Shown one piece after another: positions 35,398 to 44,570 of a DNA stretch of 64,000 nucleotides. The number at the start of each line of letters is the position of its first letter. The first letter of the stretch is position 1. The translations under genes were made by a program, and so were the position numbers. The DNA is from RGIG3009 sp045595845 (GTDB lineage: Bacteria > Bacillota > Clostridia > Oscillospirales > Acutalibacteraceae): positions 29,973 to 93,972 of the forward strand of contig JAZOBF010000049.1 in NCBI GenBank assembly GCA_045595845.1. Reading direction: 5' to 3'. The notes beneath the pieces are model-generated. The model was not told the origin of the DNA. It saw only the letters and a list, made by a program, of their open reading frames with translations, and made no database searches.

Positions 35398-36453
35398 ATG
35401 GCGTTTTCGGAACAGGAGCTGAAACAGCATCTTAAAACCGAAGAAGTGAAGCGGGTGTATCTGTTGTATGGTGAGGAAAGCTATCTTACCATGCATTATA
35501 TGGAACAACTCGTGCGCAAATCGGGCGTGCGGCAGAACGATGAGCTCAGTGTTTTTAATTTCCAGCGGTTTGACGGGCAGGAATGTTCATTTGATGCCAT
35601 TGAAGCGGCGGCAGAAGCGTTGCCGTTGATGGCGGATAAAAAATGCGTGATCGTGAGCAACTGTGATGTGACCGCCGCTATTGTTTTTGACAGGGCACTT
35701 GCCTTGGTTTCTGATCCGCCCGAGGACACGGTGCTGATATTCTGGATGACTACCTTGCTCAGCGACGGTAAGCTCAACGCCAAGTGGAAACAATTTGCCG
35801 ATGCGATTGATCAAAACGGCGGGATGAGCGTGGCGTTCCCCCGCAAGACAAACGATGAGATTGCGCGCATCTTATGTGCGGGTGCCGGCAGACGCGGGGC
35901 GCTGTTAAAACCGGAAATTGCCAAACGGTTGGTGGAGCAGAGCGGCAACGATATGAATTTGTTGCTCAATGAATTGGATAAGTTGTGCGCGCTTGCCGGA
36001 AACGGTGAGATTACATTGGAAATTTTAGAGCAGGTCGCGACCAAAAATTTGAACGCACAAGCGTATGAATTATCTAACGCGATTTTGCAAAATCATTACG
36101 AGAAAGCCTATACCATTCTGCATCGGCTGTTTTCTTGCAAGACGGAGCCGATTATCGTATTGGCGGCGCTTTCGAATGCGTATGCCGACATGTACCGCGC
36201 CAAGGTGGCGACCATCGGCGGCAGACAGGCGGAAACGCTGGTGGAAGAATTCGATTATAAAGGCAAGACATTTCGCCTTAAATATGCGGCACGCGATTGC
36301 AGTAAACTGTCACTCGAAGCACTTCGCGAGAGTTTGGACATTTTAGCACAAGCGGATCGCCGCCTCAAATCCTCCTCTGCAGACAAGCGCACCGTATTGG
36401 AAGAAGTGGCGGCAAAATTGATTGTGACCGCGAAGTTGGGGAAAGTAGAATGA
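35398..36453 (+). CDS. holA: DNA polymerase III subunit delta
   Basis: Clamp-loader subunit that opens the beta clamp. The 351-residue protein has the holA pattern: an N-terminal LYGEESYLTMHYMEQLV segment near 21-37 (degenerate P-loop region), LVLAFWMT-like beta strands near 115-125, an AAA+ lid with EQSGNDMNLLLNELDKL near 178-194, and a C-terminal collar domain. AAGGAG eight bases before ATG 35398. Stop overlaps the next gene by ATGA. Confidence 0.92.
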   Translation: MAFSEQELKQHLKTEEVKRVYLLYGEESYLTMHYMEQLVRKSGVRQNDELSVFNFQRFDGQECSFDAIEAAAEALPLMADKKCVIVSNCDVTAAIVFDRALALVSDPPEDTVLIFWMTTLLSDGKLNAKWKQFADAIDQNGGMSVAFPRKTNDEIARILCAGAGRRGALLKPEIAKRLVEQSGNDMNLLLNELDKLCALAGNGEITLEILEQVATKNLNAQAYELSNAILQNHYEKAYTILHRLFSCKTEPIIVLAALSNAYADMYRAKVATIGGRQAETLVEEFDYKGKTFRLKYAARDCSKLSLEALRESLDILAQADRRLKSSSADKRTVLEEVAAKLIVTAKLGKVE

Positions 36454-37043
36454 CGGTTGTTATTCGTGAAGCCGTGGTTGTAGAAGGAAAATACGATGCC
36501 ATCCGTTTGCGCAGTGTGGTGAATGCCACCATTGTCGAAACGGATGGTTTCGGCATTTTCAGGCAACCCGAAAAGATAGAGTTGCTGCGAAAGCTCGCTC
36601 AGTCGCAAGGGCTTATCGTGCTGACCGATAGTGATTCTGCCGGATTTGTGATTCGTGACCGCATCAGCAGCTCTTTACCGACGGCTGGTGTTAAGCATGC
36701 GTACATCCCCGAGATTACGGGAAAAGAGCGGCGTAAACACAAACCCTCCAAGGAAGGCTTGCTCGGTGTGGAGGGCGTTAACGGCGATACCGCTTTGGCG
36801 GCATTACTACGGGCGGGGGCGACACTTTTAGATGGCGATTGCGAACGCCCCGTGCCGTATTTGACCAAGCAACGGTTGTATCAAGACGGCCTTTCGGGAA
36901 GAGAAGAGAGTGCCAAACGGCGCAAGGCACTTCTCAAGCGGCTGCAGTTGCCGCAATTTTTATCGGCGAATCGGTTGATAGAAGTACTCAACGGGTTGCT
37001 GACCGAACAGGAATACGAGGAGATGTTGCAATGCGTACGATGA
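36450..37043 (+). CDS. rnmV: Ribonuclease M5
   Basis: Toprim-domain nuclease that matures the 5S rRNA precursor. The 197-residue product begins with VVVEGKYDAIRLR near 9-21 containing the toprim Glu, followed by the metal Asp pair in LTDSDSAGFVIRDRI near 58-72, and ends with a C-terminal RNA-binding extension typical of RnmV. It overlaps holA by four bases and maf by 13. The usual Bacillus neighbour ksgA is not here. Confidence 0.92.
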   Translation: MTVVIREAVVVEGKYDAIRLRSVVNATIVETDGFGIFRQPEKIELLRKLAQSQGLIVLTDSDSAGFVIRDRISSSLPTAGVKHAYIPEITGKERRKHKPSKEGLLGVEGVNGDTALAALLRAGATLLDGDCERPVPYLTKQRLYQDGLSGREESAKRRKALLKRLQLPQFLSANRLIEVLNGLLTEQEYEEMLQCVR

Positions 37044-37588
37044 TTTTGGCGTCGGCATCCCCCAGACGGCGTGAGATTTGTGATTTGCTGGGCCTGACAT
37101 ATACGGTCGAGCCGGCGAAAACGGAATTGCCGATGGACACGGCACTTTCTGTTGAGCAAGCGGTACTGCGTGTAGCGCGCGGAAAGGCGGAAGAAATTGC
37201 TGAACATCATCCGCAGGCGGTGGTGGTTGGTGCGGATACGGTGGTTGTCATTGACGATACCGTTCTCGGTAAGCCGAAAGATGTTGAGGATGCCAAAGCA
37301 ATGCTCAGGCGGCTTTCGGGTAGGGAACACCGTGTGATTACCGCCGTATGGATTTGTGACGGTGATAAAAGCGAAGGGTTTGCGGACAGCGCCGCCGTTT
37401 CGTTTATGCCGATGACCGAGGATGAGATCAACGGGTACATCGCGACACAAGAACCGATGGATAAAGCGGGTGCGTACGCCATTCAAGGGTTGGGTATGCG
37501 GTATATCCGCGGGATAAGCGGCGATTTTTATACCGTGATGGGACTCCCGTCGGGGCGGTTGTACGAAGTGTTAAAACGACATATATAA
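37031..37588 (+). CDS. maf: Maf-family nucleoside triphosphate pyrophosphatase
   Basis: Hydrolyses non-canonical or dTTP/UTP-type nucleotides and is linked to septum inhibition. The 185-residue product shows ILASASPRRREI near 5-16 (substrate loop), GADTVVVIDDTVLGKP near 67-82, and AGAYAIQGLG near 148-157. The start at ATG 37031 follows GAGGAGA; ATG 37040 is an alternative. It overlaps the end of rnmV. Confidence 0.95.
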   Translation: MRTMILASASPRRREICDLLGLTYTVEPAKTELPMDTALSVEQAVLRVARGKAEEIAEHHPQAVVVGADTVVVIDDTVLGKPKDVEDAKAMLRRLSGREHRVITAVWICDGDKSEGFADSAAVSFMPMTEDEINGYIATQEPMDKAGAYAIQGLGMRYIRGISGDFYTVMGLPSGRLYEVLKRHI

Positions 37589-37591
37589 AAG

Positions 37592-37624
37592 CACAGGCGG
37601 TGAGCAACTTGCTCACCGCCTGTG
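37592..37624. terminator. Hairpin between converging maf and yebC
   Basis: CACAGGCGGTGAGC (37592-37605) / GCTCACCGCCTGTG (37611-37624), a 14-bp perfect stem. On the minus strand it is followed by CTTTTATATA, on the plus strand by TTGGCA, so it more likely serves yebC, possibly both. Confidence 0.7.
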
Positions 37625-37636
37625 TTGGCATTTGTA

Positions 37637-38374
37637 TCAATCTTCGTCGGGGCGCTCCCAGTTGTGCCAGACATTTTGCACATCGTCGTTATCTTCCAGA
37701 GCATCGAGAAGTTTCTCCATCTTCACAACGGCGTCTTCATCCGTAATTTCGCTGTACACATCGGGAATCATTTGAAGCTCTGCGGAAATAAAGGTATATC
37801 CCTTTGCTTCCAGGTCATCACGAACGGCAGAGAAATCTTCCGGTTCGGTGGTGATTTCAAAAATGTCTTCGTCAGCAGCGAAATCCGAAGCTCCCGCTTC
37901 CAGTGCATCTTCCATGACGGTATCTTCGTCCAATCCCTCCGCTTCAATCGCGAGAATACCTTTTTGATTGAACATGAACCCGACACAGCCGGTTTGGCCG
38001 AGGTTGCCGCCGTATTTGTCAAAATAATGGCGGATATCGGCGGCGGTGCGGTTACGGTTGTCGGTCAATGTTTCCACAATGACGGCAATGCCGCACGGAC
38101 CGTAGCCTTCGTATTGCAACGCCTCATAATTGTCTGCGTTGCCGTCGCCCGCCGCTTTTTTGATAATGCGCTCGATGTTGTCGTTGGGCACATTGTTGGC
38201 TTTTGCTTTGGCGATGGCATCTTTTAATTTAGAGTTGGCTGCGGGATCCGCACTGCCGCCCTCTTTGACGGCAACCGCGATTTCGCGCCCCATTTTGGTG
38301 AAGATCTTGGCTTTCTGGCCGTCGGTCTTTTCTTTTTTTCGTTTGATATTATTCCATTTGGAATGTCCGGACAT
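37637..38374 (-). CDS. yebC: YebC/PmpR-family regulatory protein
   Basis: YebC proteins bind DNA or assist translation of polyproline stretches, depending on the subgroup. The 245-residue product starts with the hallmark MSGHSKWNNIKRKK and contains GYGPCGIAVIVE near 104-115 and an acidic C-terminal domain. The ATG at 38374 follows AAGGGG. A MITE-like repeat ends 15 bases upstream of the start codon, so native upstream promoter sequence has been displaced and transcription may begin inside the repeat. Confidence 0.95.
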   Translation of the reverse strand: MSGHSKWNNIKRKKEKTDGQKAKIFTKMGREIAVAVKEGGSADPAANSKLKDAIAKAKANNVPNDNIERIIKKAAGDGNADNYEALQYEGYGPCGIAVIVETLTDNRNRTAADIRHYFDKYGGNLGQTGCVGFMFNQKGILAIEAEGLDEDTVMEDALEAGASDFAADEDIFEITTEPEDFSAVRDDLEAKGYTFISAELQMIPDVYSEITDEDAVVKMEKLLDALEDNDDVQNVWHNWERPDED

Positions 38375-38388
38375 TCGAAAAACCCCTT

Positions 38389-38662
38389 AACCACAACTGA
38401 CGCACTCAAACCCGATTTATTTTGGGGAAATGATGCGTCTGCTGCGTTAAAATACTCGTAAATCCGAAAGGATTTACTGTGTTTTTGCCTTGCATCCCAC
38501 ATCATTTCCCTCAAAATACATTCCCCGACCTGCAAACGGACGAATTTTGGGATGATTTGGGGTGCGGCAGAAGAAGCAAGGCTGTTGCCTTGCGATGATG
38601 ACAAACCACAAAGCGCCGAAAATCCGCCGTTTGAGGCGGGTTCGAATGCGTCAGTTGTGGTT
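38389..38662. mobile_element. MITE-like element with 24-25 bp terminal inverted repeats and TA flanks
   Basis: Left end AACCACAACTGACGCACTC (from 38389) and right end (38638-38662) are inverted copies with two mismatches over 25 bases. If the repeat is taken from ACCACAAC, each end is bordered by TA, as in Tc1/mariner and IS630 insertions. Inside are nested hairpins: TATTTTGGGGAAATGATG (38419-38436) with its near-complement at 38500-38518, GTAAATCC-GAAA-GGATTTAC (38458-38477), and CCGCC-GTTTGA-GGCGG near 38624-38639. No transposase frame is present, so it is non-autonomous. A truncated relative lies at 7758-7871. Confidence 0.75.
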
Positions 38663-38722
38663 ATCATAAAGATAGCGCATTTAGTATAGCACAAAGTATC
38701 GAGGCGTGCAAGTATGTTTTCC

Positions 38723-38758
38723 AAAACAAAAGAGGGCGCGATGGCCCTCTTTTGTTTT
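38723..38758 (-). terminator. Terminator after htrA
   Basis: AAAACAAAAGAGGGC (38723-38737) / GCCCTCTTTTGTTTT (38744-38758), 15-bp stem with U tracts on both strands. Confidence 0.9.
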
Positions 38759-38766
38759 ATGACGAT

Positions 38767-40080
38767 TTATTTTGTGGCTTCGGCGAGTCGTACGCTGACG
38801 GTGAACTCCCGAACCTGTCGGCTTTCGGAACGCAACAGCTTGAGCGTCACCGTGTCGCCGACTTTACGCTTGGCGAGTTCGGAACGGAGTTCGGCGTAGC
38901 TCTCAATTGACACACCATCAACGGCAATGATAAGATCGCCGCGCTTTGCTTCGGTATTTTCAAGCGGAGATCCGTCCTCGATGGTGTAGATTAAAAAGCC
39001 GCGATAGTAGGAATCGCTATAGGTCTGTCCCGTGATTTTCAAGGCAACACGACCTGTCACATACCCGTTTTGTAAAATGTCGTCAATGATGACCTTGGCT
39101 TCGTTAATCGGAATGGAAAATCCAATTCCCTCGTATCCGCTGGCAACGATCTTGGCAGAGTTTACCGCAATGACCTGACCGGCCGCGTTAAATAACGGAC
39201 CGCCCGAGTTGCCGGGGTTGATTGCCGCATCGATCTGAAGACATTTTATGGCGTAACCCGTGTCTTCGTACACATCGCGTGCAAGGCCCGAGACGATGCC
39301 TTGTGTGGTCGACCAACCCAGTCCTCCGGAGTTGCCCAGTGCCACGACTTTGTTGCCCATTTTCAAACTATCGGAATTACCGAATTCAGCGGGTTTCAGG
39401 TCGGTGGCGTTTACCTTGATGACGGCAAGGTCGGTGGAGGAATCGTAACCAATGATTTCGGCGCGTTCATATACGGTGCCGTTGTGCATGGTAACATCAA
39501 TACGCGGGAATTCCTGATGGGTAGACTCGTTGACGACACAATGCCAGTTTGTGATAATGTATCCGTCGGCTGACAAGACAATACCGCTTGCCGAGCCTGA
39601 TTTCACTTCTTGATCCGTCGTCTGACCAAACGGAAACGCACTGCCGGAACCGGAGGTGTAAGTGGTCAGCAATACCGTACTGTCGAGGTTGCGCTCCACG
39701 ATTTCCGTAGTCGATAGCCCTTGCGCGTCTTCATCGAGTTCTGTGATTTGCAAGGTAGGTGCGTTGCTGTTCAAATCGGGAGGGGGATTATTGTTCGTTG
39801 TCGGGAACAGAGACCCGCCGTTTTGATACAACAGCCCCACCATGACAGAAAGAACAACGATGGTCAGCGCACACACAACGCCGAGCACGCCGATGGCAAT
39901 TTTGACGCCGTTTCGTTTCTTTTGCGGTGGTTGATAAACAGGTTGTGCGTTCCAACCATACGGATCGTACGGTCGATGCGTTGGCGGTTGCGGTTGTTCT
40001 GCTTGTGGTTCGGTCGGAGTGGTTGGTTGCTCAGGCTTTGGTTCTTGCGGATCACCGGGGTATATATTCCATTCGCTCAT
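38767..40080 (-). CDS. htrA: HtrA/DegP-like membrane-anchored serine protease with PDZ domain
   Basis: Surface quality-control protease. 437 residues: a Pro/Gln-rich cytosolic N-terminus (about 1-55), one transmembrane helix near 59-83, a trypsin-like domain with catalytic His180 (TNWHCVV), Asp217 (SSTDLAVIKV) and Ser292 (GNSGGP), and a C-terminal PDZ domain near 345-430. The residue after the catalytic His is Cys where most HtrA proteins have Val, an unusual substitution. It lies 70 bases downstream of the histidine kinase on the same strand, as htrA does in several WalRK-type loci, and may be part of that regulon or operon. Confidence 0.93.
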   Translation of the reverse strand: MSEWNIYPGDPQEPKPEQPTTPTEPQAEQPQPPTHRPYDPYGWNAQPVYQPPQKKRNGVKIAIGVLGVVCALTIVVLSVMVGLLYQNGGSLFPTTNNNPPPDLNSNAPTLQITELDEDAQGLSTTEIVERNLDSTVLLTTYTSGSGSAFPFGQTTDQEVKSGSASGIVLSADGYIITNWHCVVNESTHQEFPRIDVTMHNGTVYERAEIIGYDSSTDLAVIKVNATDLKPAEFGNSDSLKMGNKVVALGNSGGLGWSTTQGIVSGLARDVYEDTGYAIKCLQIDAAINPGNSGGPLFNAAGQVIAVNSAKIVASGYEGIGFSIPINEAKVIIDDILQNGYVTGRVALKITGQTYSDSYYRGFLIYTIEDGSPLENTEAKRGDLIIAVDGVSIESYAELRSELAKRKVGDTVTLKLLRSESRQVREFTVSVRLAEATK

Positions 40081-40150
40081 ACAGTTATCACGCCTTTCGG
40101 TGAGTTTACAATGTCAGTATACAGGGGAATTGTGTTTATTTGTTGAACTT

Positions 40151-41584
40151 TTAGCAGTTTTTTTGTGAATCGGGTAACCAGAAAGAAAATTCGCAATATT
40201 CGTGTTCTCGCGAGGATACCGTAATCTCGCCGCCGTGTAGGTCGATGAGCGTTTTCACAATATACAGTCCCAGTCCCGTACCGTTTTTATCCAATCCGCG
40301 CGAACGGTCGCTTTTATAGAACCGCTCAAAAATGTGCGGCAGTTCTGTGGCGGGAATACCCGCCCCGCTGTTGCGAATCATACAATAGGTGCGATCGTTT
40401 TTGCGGAACAGGAGCAGGCGGATGAGACCACCCTGTTCTGTAAATTTTACGGCATTATCCACCAAATTATACACAACCTGTTGTATGAGATCGTAATCGG
40501 CGGTGATGTACTGCGGTGTGCAGGTGTCGATGCCTTCAATTCGCAGTTGCTTTTCTTCGATGCGTTGTTCGAACAACACCAGTGTGTTGCACACAACTGC
40601 CGTTAAGTCAAACGATGTCGCATGCAATTGCAACTCGCCGCTGTCGATGCGGGAGAGGTCGAGCATGGAGCGTACCAAACGCGAGAGCCGTTTGGTTTGC
40701 TCGGACACGATTTTCAGATATTCTGTTTGACGCTCCGGCGGGATGGTTCCGTCTAAAATACCGTCGATAAATCCCGAAATGGTGGTCATGGGGGTGCGCA
40801 GTTCGTGCGAGACATTTCCCACGAAACTGCGGCGCATTTCTTCTACCGACGAAAGCGAAACCGCCATGCCGTTTAGGGCCGCGGCGAGTTCGGCGACTTC
40901 GTCTTTTCCGCGTACCTTGATGCGGTAGGAGAAATTTCCCTGACTGAATTGGCGCGTCGCGATTGCCATTTGACGAAGCGGGCGCACCAAGCGGTAGGTC
41001 ATTACATACAACACCACAAACGCCACAATCAAAATCGCAAGGCCGGATATTAAGAAGGTGCGGATGTTATCCATAATATAGTTGAACAACTCCGCCGCCG
41101 ACGAAGTAACCAGTACATAACCGATGGTCTTACCGTTTTTGGATAGCGTGGTGCCGGCACAGTATTTTGCCTCGTTGTAGAAATTGCCCACACGGCTGAC
41201 GGTGAACAGGGTGTTGTTTTGCAAGGCGCTTCGCAGTGAATCCGGCAATTTTTGGTTAATATGTGAACACGCGATGCCGTCGGAACAAAGCAATACCCGA
41301 AAATCGGTATCAACGACCAGCGCACTTCCCTCAAACGATTTTGCAAAGCGGTCTAATGTCGGGGTAATGGTTGAGGGAATGATATATTCACCGGATGAAG
41401 ATTGGAAGGTGTTTTCCGATACAAATCCCGCCACAATCACGGCATGCTGGTTCAACAGCAGTTCTTTATCCCGCAACCAGTAGCGGCGGGCAAACAGCGT
41501 TTGCATTCCCGCGAGCAAAACGAAGGAAGCGAAAACAATGGTGGCGGTAACCGTGAAGTATTTTGAAAAAACACTCTTAAACAT
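40151..41584 (-). CDS. Sensor histidine kinase with HAMP domain
   Basis: 477 residues: TM1 near 10-30, an extracellular sensor domain of about 140 residues, TM2 near 170-193, HAMP near 195-245, dimerisation/phosphoacceptor segment SHELRTPMTTISGF with His near 257, and an ATPase domain with N-box NLVDNAVKF, G1-type ERFYKSDRS and G2 GTGLGLYIV. It should autophosphorylate and pass phosphate to the response regulator encoded just upstream, with which it overlaps by eight bases. The ATG at 41584 is chosen; longer frames would run through the regulator gene. The signal is unknown; linkage to htrA and envelope genes suggests cell-wall stress. Confidence 0.93.
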   Translation of the reverse strand: MFKSVFSKYFTVTATIVFASFVLLAGMQTLFARRYWLRDKELLLNQHAVIVAGFVSENTFQSSSGEYIIPSTITPTLDRFAKSFEGSALVVDTDFRVLLCSDGIACSHINQKLPDSLRSALQNNTLFTVSRVGNFYNEAKYCAGTTLSKNGKTIGYVLVTSSAAELFNYIMDNIRTFLISGLAILIVAFVVLYVMTYRLVRPLRQMAIATRQFSQGNFSYRIKVRGKDEVAELAAALNGMAVSLSSVEEMRRSFVGNVSHELRTPMTTISGFIDGILDGTIPPERQTEYLKIVSEQTKRLSRLVRSMLDLSRIDSGELQLHATSFDLTAVVCNTLVLFEQRIEEKQLRIEGIDTCTPQYITADYDLIQQVVYNLVDNAVKFTEQGGLIRLLLFRKNDRTYCMIRNSGAGIPATELPHIFERFYKSDRSRGLDKNGTGLGLYIVKTLIDLHGGEITVSSREHEYCEFSFWLPDSQKNC

Positions 41585-42275
41585 GATGTTGTTTGACCTC
41601 AAATTTATAGCCGACGCCCCATACGGTCTTGAGAGTCCAGTCATCGGATATGCCGTCCAGCTTTTCACGCAGGCGTTTTACATGAACATCCACCGTGCGG
41701 CTGTCACCGTAATATTCAAACCCCCATACCTCGTCCAACAACTGATCACGCGTATACACACGGTTGGGATTGCTTGCTAAGTGATAGATGAGTTCCATTT
41801 CTTTCGGTGGGGTGTCAATTTGCTCACCGTTTACGCGGAGTTCATAATTTTCCATATTGATATACAGTTTGTCGTACGAAACTTCCCGTTTCTTTTCTTT
41901 CGAAGCAAACCCCGAACGGCGCAACACCGCTTTGATGCGCGCAATGACTTCTCTTGCTTCAAACGGTTTCACGATATAATCATCAGCGCCAAGTTCGAGA
42001 CCAAGCACTTTGTCGAACAGCTCGCCTTTCGCGGTGAGCATAATGATGGGGCAGTCTGATTTTTTACGAATCTTGCGGCACACCTGCCAGCCGTCCAGAT
42101 GAGGCATCATGATATCCAACAGCACAACATCGGGCCTATCCGTTTCAAAACGGGTTACCGCTTGCTCGCCGTCGTTTACAACAATCGGTTCAAAACCTTC
42201 TTTACTGAGATACAGGCGCAACAGTTCGCAAATGTTACTGTCATCATCCACAACCATAATTTTAATCGGTTCCAC
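41577..42275 (-). CDS. OmpR/PhoB-family response regulator
   Basis: 232 residues: receiver domain with acidic pair Asp10-Asp11, phosphoacceptor Asp54 (VLLDIMMP) and Lys near 103 (IVKPF), then a winged-helix DNA-binding domain near 135-228 (RVYTRDQLLDEVWG, RTVDVHVKRLREKL). The start is GTG at 42275, eight bases after AAGGAGG. It forms a two-gene unit with the kinase. By order (regulator, kinase, HtrA) it resembles WalRK/PhoPR-type systems, but the family members cannot be told apart here. Confidence 0.95.
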   Translation of the reverse strand: MEPIKIMVVDDDSNICELLRLYLSKEGFEPIVVNDGEQAVTRFETDRPDVVLLDIMMPHLDGWQVCRKIRKKSDCPIIMLTAKGELFDKVLGLELGADDYIVKPFEAREVIARIKAVLRRSGFASKEKKREVSYDKLYINMENYELRVNGEQIDTPPKEMELIYHLASNPNRVYTRDQLLDEVWGFEYYGDSRTVDVHVKRLREKLDGISDDWTLKTVWGVGYKFEVKQHHV

Positions 42276-42501
42276 GGGAATCGCCTCCTTGACCGTTTGT
42301 TTGAGTGTACCAGAAATTCCGATAAGTGTATGAACACTTTTTTAACAGTTTTCAAAAAATATTATAGACTAAAAATATACTATCGTCAATAACACGGGCA
42401 AAACGGAATAAAATTAACTGGACGAATTACAATAAGTATGCTATACTTACTTTCGACTGTTTACGACAGAATACCGTTATATACAAGGGAATGTGATACG
42501 C

Positions 42502-44523
42502 ATGAAAGACCGTCGCCATGTGGCGCCCCGAAAGCCTGCTCCGCCTTGGGCTTTTTTACTGTATTTTTTGGCTTCATTCGTTTGGATGGAGTTGATTTTT
42601 CGCGTGTTTGTGATCGATACATTTTTTGGTGTCGGTCTGTTTTTGACAGTGTTATTTACCCTCCCGCTTTCGGTGGCGGGGTATCTGCTTTGTACCTTTG
42701 GCAAGCAAAATCTTAATCGGAAATTGACGATTGCCATCCTGTCCGCCGTTGCGTTGATTATCAGTTCGCAAATCGTGTATTACGGTGTCTTTGATACTTT
42801 TTATATTTTGTATTCCGTTAAAAATGCGGGACAGGTCATGCAGTTTTGGTGGGATGCCATCTTGTCTATCGCACGCAATCTGCCGGCTATTTTGCTGGTT
42901 TGGGTACCGGTCGCGGTGTACTGCCTGTTTGGCAAGCGCGTGGCGCCGTCGCGCCGTATTCCGTGGAAGCTGAAAGGGTTGCTGGCGGGCGTTGCCGTTG
43001 TTGTGCAACTCATCGCCGTGCTGATTACCTTGTGCTTTGGCCGCGGGGATACCAGCCCCGCCCGTCTGTATACGAAAGTCTTTTCCGTCGATGAGTCTAT
43101 GGCAAGTTTCGGCGTACTGACAACCGCGCAGCTGGATTTGAAATATCTTGTATTCGGTACCGAAATTGAAGATCCTGCCGGTGATGCCTCGCTCCCGAGT
43201 GATCAGCCGACCAATCCCGATCCCGAACCCATTGTGTATAAACAAAATGTCATTGAGGGGTTGGATTTGCAAGGTTTAGCCGAAAAGGAAACCAACAAGA
43301 CACTCAAACAAATGCATGAGTATTTTGCCTCGGTTACGCCAACCATGCAAAACGAATACACGGGCAAATTTAAAGGCAAAAATTTGATTTTTATCGTGGC
43401 AGAGGGTTTCTCACCGTATGCGGTCAGCGAGGCCTTGACGCCCACGCTGTATAAACTTTCGCGCGAAGGTATCCGGTGCACCAATTACTATACACCGGGA
43501 TGGGGTGTATCCACATCCGACGGTGAGTATACCAGTCTTCTCGGTCTCATGCCTGCCACGGGTGTGCACAGCATGGAATATTCCGCCAACCGAAACATGT
43601 ATTTTTCTCTTGGCAATATGCTGAAAAAACAAGGCTACAGCACCTATGCGTATCATAACCACACCTACACCTATTACGGCCGACATAAATCGCATCCCAA
43701 CTTGGGATATACCTATAAAGGCATCGGCAACGGACTTACCTTGGATTATTCAGGCTATTATCCGGGCAAGAATACCAAAACGCGTTGGCCCAATTCGGAT
43801 TACTTGATGGCGAAAGCCACCACCGCCGAATATATGGACGGTGACCAACCGTTCCACACCTATTATCTGACCGTCAGCGGGCACATGTTGTATACATTCA
43901 TGGGGAACAGCATGGCGTCGTACCATAAGGCCGAAGTGAAGGATCTGCCCTACGAATCCGAGCCGGTCAAGGCGTATCTTGCCTGTCAGATCGAGTTGGA
44001 TTTAATGGTTAAGGAACTGATTGATAATTTGGAGGCCCGCGGTATTGCGGAGGATACCGTAATCGTGCTGACCGCTGACCACTATCCTTACGGATTGCAG
44101 CAGGCCAACGAAACCGATTATTACAGCGAGCTGGCGGGGCACGATACCTCGTCCATCTTTGAAAAGTATCGCAACACCTTGATTATGTGGCACAAAGGGC
44201 TGGAGAGCATTGTCATTGATGAGCCGACCTACAGCATTGATTTGTTGCCGACCTTGTCTAATCTGTTTGGCTTGGAGTACGATTCGCGTTTGTTGATGGG
44301 GCGTGATTTCCTGTCCGATGCGCCGTCCCTTGTGTGTTTTTCCAACCGCAGTTGGATTACCGATTACGGGTACTATAACGCCTCTACCAAGACCTTTACC
44401 GCGAACGAGGGGATGGAAATACCGGAAGGGTATGTCAAGACGGTATCCAATGTGGTCAGCCGTAAAATGACCTATTCCAATCTGATTCTCAAAAACGATT
44501 ATTACGATAAGTTATTCGGATGA
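42502..44523 (+). CDS. LTA synthase / phosphoglycerol transferase family membrane protein
   Basis: 673 residues with five N-terminal transmembrane helices (to about 185) and an extracellular alkaline-phosphatase/sulfatase domain from about 290. The metal and catalytic features of LtaS are recognisable: NLIFIVAEGFS near 297-307 (metal Glu), GVSTSDGEYTSL near 335-346 with the expected nucleophilic Thr near 337, and LTADHYPYG near 523-531. It should transfer glycerol phosphate groups to lipoteichoic acid or another surface glycolipid. The ATG at 42502 is 11 bases from AAGGGA; a GTG at 42493 is also possible. Confidence 0.9.
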   Translation: MKDRRHVAPRKPAPPWAFLLYFLASFVWMELIFRVFVIDTFFGVGLFLTVLFTLPLSVAGYLLCTFGKQNLNRKLTIAILSAVALIISSQIVYYGVFDTFYILYSVKNAGQVMQFWWDAILSIARNLPAILLVWVPVAVYCLFGKRVAPSRRIPWKLKGLLAGVAVVVQLIAVLITLCFGRGDTSPARLYTKVFSVDESMASFGVLTTAQLDLKYLVFGTEIEDPAGDASLPSDQPTNPDPEPIVYKQNVIEGLDLQGLAEKETNKTLKQMHEYFASVTPTMQNEYTGKFKGKNLIFIVAEGFSPYAVSEALTPTLYKLSREGIRCTNYYTPGWGVSTSDGEYTSLLGLMPATGVHSMEYSANRNMYFSLGNMLKKQGYSTYAYHNHTYTYYGRHKSHPNLGYTYKGIGNGLTLDYSGYYPGKNTKTRWPNSDYLMAKATTAEYMDGDQPFHTYYLTVSGHMLYTFMGNSMASYHKAEVKDLPYESEPVKAYLACQIELDLMVKELIDNLEARGIAEDTVIVLTADHYPYGLQQANETDYYSELAGHDTSSIFEKYRNTLIMWHKGLESIVIDEPTYSIDLLPTLSNLFGLEYDSRLLMGRDFLSDAPSLVCFSNRSWITDYGYYNASTKTFTANEGMEIPEGYVKTVSNVVSRKMTYSNLILKNDYYDKLFG

Positions 44524-44524
44524 T

Positions 44525-44567
44525 AAACAACCGCCCCGTGTCGTTGACACGGGGCGGTTGTTGTTTA
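44525..44567. terminator. Bidirectional terminator after the LTA synthase gene
   Basis: AACAACCGCCCCGTGT (from 44526) / ACACGGGGCGGTTGTT (to 44562) stem followed by TGTTTACTTT; lies between converging genes. Confidence 0.88.
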
Positions 44568-44570
44568 CTT

